Of a stretch of 11,330 nucleotides of DNA, positions 7,754-11,330 are shown in pieces. A model generated the notes under the pieces. It had not been told where the DNA came from and did not search any database. It worked only from the letters and a program-made list of their open reading frames with translations. Location: the NCBI GenBank assembly GCA_030634505.1, contig DAOWAQ010000027.1, positions 1 through 11,330 of the forward strand, given 5' to 3'. A program made the position numbers and the translations under genes. The DNA is from Calditrichia bacterium (lineage in GTDB: Bacteria; Calditrichota; Calditrichia; JAJRVZ01). The number at the start of each line of letters is the position of its first letter. The stretch's first letter is position 1.

Positions 7754-7773
7754 CTGTATTGAAAAGTATACAG
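7754..7773. repeat. Short inverted repeat CTGTAT/ATACAG
   Basis: Six-base arms (7754-7759 and 7768-7773) are separated by 8 bases, in the 238-base spacer between the vapB-like gene and the end of the histidine-kinase-like gene. No T-run follows on either strand. It may be a protein-binding site or chance; nothing else is recognisable in the rest of this spacer. Confidence 0.3.
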
Positions 7774-7876
7774 TGTGTTTACATATCCACGGATTATTAC
7801 AATTTATTTATAAAGCCTACAAGCCTTTTTCCCATATAAAATATTCACTGAATCAAGTAGGTAAGTACACTTTATG

Positions 7877-8755
7877 TTAATCAGTTTTGGGGACACATAT
7901 ATGAAGTGAGAATCCTTTTGCATTAGTTTTTTTGACAAAGATATTTCCTTGATGCCGTTGAACAATATCGCAGGCAATTACAATTCCCAATTCTGTAAAT
8001 TTATCAAATCTCTCATCAGGTTGACTGAAACTTATTGCGTTTAAAATGATTTCTTTAGGAATTGATATTTTACTATTTTCAAATACAATATTAACCCAAC
8101 TCGCATTCTTATTAAGATTTTTTACCCAATTTTCTAAAGATATAAAACTAATTTCAATATCATCTTTTCTGGAAATTAATTCTGATGCAGATAAAATTTC
8201 TGCCCTGACTTTCAGAGTTGATTTAATTTCTGTCATATAATTAAAAAAAGACCTGCTGACGCCAAGAAATACCTGTATCCATTGCTCGGAATCTCCAAAT
8301 ATATATAAATTATTGGAATTAAAATGACTTTCAATGGTTGAGCTTTTTGGTTTCAGCAATTCTACTGTTGTAAGACATTCCGCCAATATCTGAATTAGAT
8401 CAATTTTATTATAATTTATACCAGAATTGAAAGTTATAGCCCTGAATTGCGATAAACGTGATGTGATTTGATTAATAAATTTTGGTATTTTATCTAAATA
8501 ATCTTTCCTGTCATTTTTAGTTTTTGCAATTTTTCCTAACTCTGTAAATCCTGAAATTGCTGACAAAGGGTTTTTTAGTTCATGTGTAATCTCTTTTACA
8601 AATTGTCCTATTGATGATAATTTTTCCAAATTTATTAACAATATTTCTTTATTCTTCAGCTCTTCCTCTAAATAATTTATTTTAGACGTCAAATCATTAA
8701 TCTGATTTTTTTTGATGATTTGAGTTAGGGATCTTTGAGATTTTGTTTCGGTCAT
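7877..8755 (-). CDS. Histidine-kinase-like protein with degenerate ATP-binding domain
   Basis: This 292-residue protein has no signal peptide or membrane segment, so it is cytoplasmic. Residues about 14-45 look like a coiled coil. A HisKA-type dimerisation region follows with an intact H box (ITHELKNPLSAISGF, phospho-acceptor His58). The C-terminal half (about 115-290) follows the HATPase layout but lacks its key residues. In the N box, QVFLGVSRSFF has Ser169 where the metal-binding Asn belongs. The G1 motif DxGxG is replaced by Glu226-Asn-Ser228-Lys-Ile230. The G2 motif keeps one glycine (ELGI, 255-258). The end, HQGNIFVKKTNAKGFSLHICVP, is still kinase-like. It probably cannot bind ATP normally and may be a phosphotransferase or scaffold, comparable in design to Spo0B or ChpT. 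It lies 61 bases after the HD-GYP regulator gene on the same strand, so the two are likely partners. No strong ribosome binding site is visible. Confidence 0.8.
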   Translation of the reverse strand: MTETKSQRSLTQIIKKNQINDLTSKINYLEEELKNKEILLINLEKLSSIGQFVKEITHELKNPLSAISGFTELGKIAKTKNDRKDYLDKIPKFINQITSRLSQFRAITFNSGINYNKIDLIQILAECLTTVELLKPKSSTIESHFNSNNLYIFGDSEQWIQVFLGVSRSFFNYMTEIKSTLKVRAEILSASELISRKDDIEISFISLENWVKNLNKNASWVNIVFENSKISIPKEIILNAISFSQPDERFDKFTELGIVIACDIVQRHQGNIFVKKTNAKGFSLHICVPKTD

Positions 8756-8816
8756 TCGATTTATCTATACCTAATTAAATTTCTATTCATTTCAAACAAT
8801 TCAAAATTCCATAAGT

Positions 8817-9761
8817 TTAAATAATATTATTTATGAAAATATCAACCAATTTAGTTTCGAAACTTTTGTTGCGTTCTGATAAAATAAACTCAATAGCTTT
8901 TTCCTTGCTAAATGATTTTCTATACTGTCTATGTGAAGTTATTGCATCATACACATCAGAAATAGAAACAATTTGGGCAAAAAGAGGAATTTTTTTCCCT
9001 TTCAGGCCTTCCGGATATCCGTTTCCATCCCATTTTTCATGGTGATATAATACAATATCAATAATATCAGTCATTGATTGTAATGGTTCACAGATTTCTT
9101 TCCCGATAGTTGTATGATTTTTCATTTTGTCATATTCTGTGGGTGTCAGCTTTCCACTTTTATTTAGAATGTTATCAGGGACCCCTATTTTACCAATATC
9201 ATGAAGCACGCCTCCTTTGAAAAGGGTATCCGTTTCTTCGTCTGATAAATTTAAATATTCTCCAAACTTTTTTGCTAAATTTCCAACTCTTTGTGTATGA
9301 TCTTCCGTGGATTTATCTTTGGCTTCTACAACCCTTGCTAATGAAAATAATAAATTCCAGGAATTATCCAGTTTATCATTTAACTTTTTTACTCTTAATA
9401 AAGAATTAATACGAGCTAAAAAAAGAAATTTATTAATCGGCTTAATTAAAAAATCATCTGCACCTACATCCATACCTTTAATATAACTTTCGTTGTCATC
9501 CAAACTGGTTAATAATACAACAGGGATTAGGCGAGTACTTTCTTTTGATTTTATTTGACGGCAAACTTCATATCCATTTGTCTCCGGCATGACAACGTCA
9601 GTAATTACCAAATCAGGATAATGTTTATTAAATAATTTTAATCCTGTTTTTCCATTAGAGGCGGAAAAAACTTCATATCCATCATTTTCCAGGTAGGAAC
9701 AGATTAATTTATTTATATGTTCTAAATCTTCTATTACAAGTATCTTGGGATCATTTTTCAT
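8817..9761 (-). CDS. Response regulator with HD-GYP c-di-GMP phosphodiesterase domain
   Basis: This 314-residue protein joins an N-terminal receiver (about 5-122) to a C-terminal HD-GYP domain (about 135-310). Receiver residues are complete: Glu11/Asp12 acidic pair, Asp55 phospho-acceptor (VITDVVMPE), Thr85 (LLTS) and Lys107 (IKP). In the second domain the metal-binding and signature motifs are intact: His155 (EDHTQRV), HDIGKIGVPD (187-196), His216 (NHTTIG), HHEKWDGNGYP (240-250, with the GYP at 248-250) and SDVYDAITSHRQYR (268-281). Such proteins hydrolyse cyclic di-GMP in the cytoplasm, with phosphorylation tuning activity, and so influence motility, biofilm formation or other behaviour. 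No GGDEF synthase occurs in the window. It appears to be first in a two-gene unit with the kinase-like gene. The GGAG at about 20 bases before the ATG is too distant to be a normal ribosome binding site. Confidence 0.93.
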   Translation of the reverse strand: MKNDPKILVIEDLEHINKLICSYLENDGYEVFSASNGKTGLKLFNKHYPDLVITDVVMPETNGYEVCRQIKSKESTRLIPVVLLTSLDDNESYIKGMDVGADDFLIKPINKFLFLARINSLLRVKKLNDKLDNSWNLLFSLARVVEAKDKSTEDHTQRVGNLAKKFGEYLNLSDEETDTLFKGGVLHDIGKIGVPDNILNKSGKLTPTEYDKMKNHTTIGKEICEPLQSMTDIIDIVLYHHEKWDGNGYPEGLKGKKIPLFAQIVSISDVYDAITSHRQYRKSFSKEKAIEFILSERNKSFETKLVDIFINNII

Positions 9762-9911
9762 TTCATCTATGATTTCTTTGTCTCCGTATTAATAAATAGA
9801 TTCGGCATATAATCAATAATAATAATTAATTTTTTAGAGATAATCTAAAAATGATTTTGCAACAAATTTTGAGAAAAGCCGTAATTGATAATAACTAAAC
9901 TTGAGGTTAAA

Positions 9912-10076
9912 ATGGAAAATTACTTTTTATTGTTTTTATTAATGCTGTTATTTGTTGTGCCTTTTACTTACATAATAATTGTTGATTTTATTGAAATATC
10001 AAAACGCTTAATTGAAATTTATAATTCAAAACTGAAACCGGTCACGATTTCGGTTATTAATACATTTATTAAATAA
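9912..10076 (+). CDS. Small single-helix membrane protein, 54 residues, unknown function
   Basis: I do not recognise a family. The protein begins MENYFLLFLLMLLF and has one hydrophobic helix (about residues 4-24, interrupted by Pro17). An amphipathic, Lys-containing tail (ISKRLIEIYNSKLKP and onward) follows and is probably cytoplasmic. The ATG is preceded by GAGG (9903-9906) with a 5-base gap, which makes translation credible; an upstream in-frame TTG at 9885 would add nine residues but lacks a ribosome binding site. A good intrinsic terminator begins 27 bases after the stop. Start signal, hydrophobic pattern and terminator together support a real gene. It is divergent from the HD-GYP regulator and convergent with the NUDIX gene. 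A chance open frame in AT-rich DNA remains possible. Confidence 0.55.
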   Translation: MENYFLLFLLMLLFVVPFTYIIIVDFIEISKRLIEIYNSKLKPVTISVINTFIK

Positions 10077-10102
10077 GTTTTCTTGAAATATAAATTCATT
10101 TG

Positions 10103-10132
10103 AAAAGTCGTTCTACCTGGACGACTTTTTTT
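10103..10132 (+). terminator. Intrinsic terminator, probably bidirectional
   Basis: AAAAGTCGT (10103-10111) pairs perfectly with ACGACTTTT (10121-10129). A T-G wobble and a C-G pair extend the stem to 11 bp over a 5-base loop. A run of seven T (10126-10132) completes a plus-strand terminator for the small membrane-protein gene. The right-hand end of the T-run overlaps the stop codon of the convergent NUDIX gene, so it could also end that transcript, although the T-run in that direction is shorter (four bases). Confidence 0.85.
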
Positions 10133-10673
10133 ATTTAACCAAATTAAAATAAAAATGAAACGCAGCTATTACTAAAGCATGGTTAATTTTGCCTGTTTTA
10201 ATTAATTCAGGTATTTCATCAATATTTATTTTTACAATTTCTATGTCTTCTGTTCCTTCAAGATTTTGAGAAAATTTTTTGATTACATTTTTTACCAAAT
10301 ACACATGTAACATATTATTAAATATTGCAGGATTTGGTGAACACTCCCCCAATTTTATTATTTCATCTCCGGTATAACCTGTTTCTTCGACCAATTCCCT
10401 TAGTGCCGATTCCTGCGGTGACTTATCTTCTGCGTCTGTCATTCCACCTGGGATTTCAAGAGTAATTTCCTCGTTGCCATGCCTAAATTGTTTAATCATT
10501 ATTACTTCATTATTTTTCGTAATTGGAATAATATTAACCCAATCCAAAGTATCCAATAGAAAAAAAGGATATTCTTTCCCATCTTTTGGCGATAAACAAA
10601 TATTTTCCTTTAAGACAAATATTTTATTTTCTGTAATTATTTTTGAAGATAGTTTTTTCCATTTTTCGATCAT
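10131..10673 (-). CDS. NUDIX hydrolase, ADP-ribose pyrophosphatase-like
   Basis: This 180-residue protein has the NUDIX fold signature: EIPGGM (73-78) followed by RELVEETGY (92-100), which carries the metal-binding REXXEE glutamates (93, 96, 97). The segment KQFRHGNEEITLEIPGG before it and SPNPAIFNNMLHVYLV after it resemble ADP-ribose/nucleoside-diphosphate-sugar pyrophosphatases. These cytoplasmic enzymes cleave NDP-X to NMP and X-phosphate with Mg2+. The loop between the box glycine and RE has 14 residues rather than the canonical 13, and the first box Glu is shifted. The start is well supported by AGGAG 6 bases before the ATG. It stands alone, between a convergent small gene and divergent hsp20. 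The substrate is inferred from similarity only. Confidence 0.88.
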   Translation of the reverse strand: MIEKWKKLSSKIITENKIFVLKENICLSPKDGKEYPFFLLDTLDWVNIIPITKNNEVIMIKQFRHGNEEITLEIPGGMTDAEDKSPQESALRELVEETGYTGDEIIKLGECSPNPAIFNNMLHVYLVKNVIKKFSQNLEGTEDIEIVKINIDEIPELIKTGKINHALVIAAFHFYFNLVK

Positions 10674-10750
10674 CGTAATCTCCTGCTAATATTTATTTTA
10701 TTTTTGTCAGATTTTCTTATTTATAGTCATATAATTATGAACAAATTTCA

Positions 10751-10801
10751 GAGCCAATATCACGACTGTCACATATGCAGATTTCTGCGCATATATGGCT
10801 C
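10751..10801. repeat. Nested inverted repeats upstream of hsp20
   Basis: Outer arms GAGCCA (10751-10756) and TGGCTC (10796-10801) enclose a perfect 12-base palindrome, GCAGATTTCTGC (10777-10788). The inner pairing continues by four more base pairs (ATAT with ATAT) if a 2-base GC bulge is allowed on the right. It lies in the 265-base spacer between the divergent NUDIX and hsp20 genes, about 140-190 bases before the hsp20 start. It does not match the CIRCE or HAIR heat-shock operators. It could be an activator or repressor site. Confidence 0.5.
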
Positions 10802-10869
10802 ACCACACTATTTAAACTTTTTTTCACCTAATCTAATATAAATATTGTATTTACACTATTTTAAAGTTT

Positions 10870-10885
10870 TGGCACAATGATTGAT
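10870..10885 (+). promoter_or_regulatory. Near-consensus sigma-54 (-24/-12) promoter for hsp20
   Basis: TGGCACAATGATTGAT has the GG of the -24 element (10871-10872) and TTG of the -12 element in the correct register for the TGGCAC-N5-TTGC consensus. The one important difference is A instead of C at the second -12 position (10884). A start site near 10895 would give a leader of about 45 bases. An alternative reading is a sigma-70-type -10, GATAAT (10883-10888), with a poor -35, so the sigma factor is not settled. Confidence 0.35.
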
Positions 10886-10938
10886 AATATACAAATCAAA
10901 ATTAACTAATAATTAAACAAAATAAAAGGAGGTCAGTC

Positions 10939-11330
10939 ATGACTTTAGTAAAGTGGAATCCAGCACGCAATCTTTTCAACATTAACTCAGATTTAATGGA
11001 TCAATTTTTTAACACCAATTGGTTAAACAATCGTTCAGAATCAGATTGGGTACCCGCAGTTGATATCGAAGAAGATGATAACGGTTACAACTTTTTTGTT
11101 GAATTGCCAGGCATGGAAAAAGATGATGTAAAGATTTCTTTGCATGATGATATTCTCACTATAAAAGGTGAGAAAAAATTTGAGAAGAAAGATGAAAACA
11201 AAAACTATCATTGCTACGAACGCAGATATGGTACTTTCGAACGCGCTTTCAGATTAAACTCTGAAGTTATTATTGATAAGATTGATGCGACATTCAAGAA
11301 TGGTGTATTAAACATTTCTCTTCCGAAAGC
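10939..11330 (+). CDS. Hsp20/alpha-crystallin small heat-shock protein (3' end outside window)
   Basis: The frame is open to the window edge: 130 complete codons plus two bases. Small heat-shock proteins are ATP-independent cytoplasmic holdases that form oligomers and keep unfolding proteins soluble. After a short N-terminal arm (MTLVKWNPARNLFNI and onward, residues 1-34), the alpha-crystallin domain starts at WVPAVDIEE (about 37-45). It continues with FFVELPGMEKDDVKIS, ILTIKGEKK and YERRYGTFERAFRL, and reaches FKNGVLNISLPKA at the edge, matching the conserved G-V-L-x-I-x-x-P-K end of the domain. Only the final strand end and short C-terminal tail, with its expected I-x-I motif, should be missing. 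AGGAGG (10928-10933) lies 5 bases before the ATG, an unusually strong ribosome binding site for this window and consistent with high expression under stress. Confidence 0.95.
   Translation, partial: MTLVKWNPARNLFNINSDLMDQFFNTNWLNNRSESDWVPAVDIEEDDNGYNFFVELPGMEKDDVKISLHDDILTIKGEKKFEKKDENKNYHCYERRYGTFERAFRLNSEVIIDKIDATFKNGVLNISLPK

Noticed and set aside
7815..7835. Repeated AAGCCT followed by a T-run, resembling a terminator
   Set aside because: The two AAGCCT copies are direct, not inverted, so no stable hairpin forms on either strand.
8833..9045. Open frame of 70 codons on the plus strand
   Set aside because: It is opposite the conserved HD-GYP domain and has no independent support.

Overview
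The window looks like chromosomal DNA from an AT-rich, diderm (Gram-negative) bacterium. An lpxB gene for lipid A synthesis, a TonB-dependent outer-membrane receptor and a LolA-like periplasmic protein all require an outer membrane. The mix of gene families and the low G+C would fit the Bacteroidota/FCB side of the tree (for example Ignavibacteria- or Calditrichota-like lineages), but no rRNA or other phylogenetic marker is present, so this is only an inference. Several genes have clear AGGAG-type ribosome binding sites, and some upstream regions carry plausible sigma-70-like boxes.

Layout. 1-1295 (+): the 3' end of an FtsX-type ABC permease gene overlapping a LolA-like outer-membrane lipoprotein-sorting protein gene, the tail of an envelope export operon. 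1435-3297 (-): a BtuB-like TonB-dependent receptor, convergent with that operon. 3455-4327 (+): an EamA/DMT-type permease, divergent from the receptor. 4372-6862 (-): lpxB followed by a LarA-family nickel-dependent racemase. 6998-7638 (-): a VapBC-type toxin-antitoxin pair. 7877-9761 (-): a response regulator with an HD-GYP domain followed by a histidine-kinase-like protein whose ATP-binding domain looks degenerate. 9912-10076 (+): a small one-helix membrane protein. 10131-10673 (-): a NUDIX hydrolase. 10939 to the right edge (+): an Hsp20 small heat-shock protein, cut by the window end.

How the parts work together. Most of the window is ordinary housekeeping, envelope and stress genes rather than one coherent accessory system. 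The most unusual unit is the pair at 7877-9761. The regulator has an intact receiver and intact c-di-GMP phosphodiesterase motifs. Its partner keeps the phospho-accepting His box but has lost the N, G1 and most of the G2 residues that bind ATP, so it may be a phosphotransfer or scaffold protein rather than a kinase. Two regulatory regions also stand out: a tandem pair of 13-bp palindromes upstream of larA, and nested inverted repeats plus a near-consensus sigma-54 promoter upstream of hsp20.

No gap between genes exceeds 300 bases; the longest is 10674-10938. I saw no tRNA, rRNA, CRISPR array, insertion sequence or prophage genes. I found no clearly new multi-gene system.
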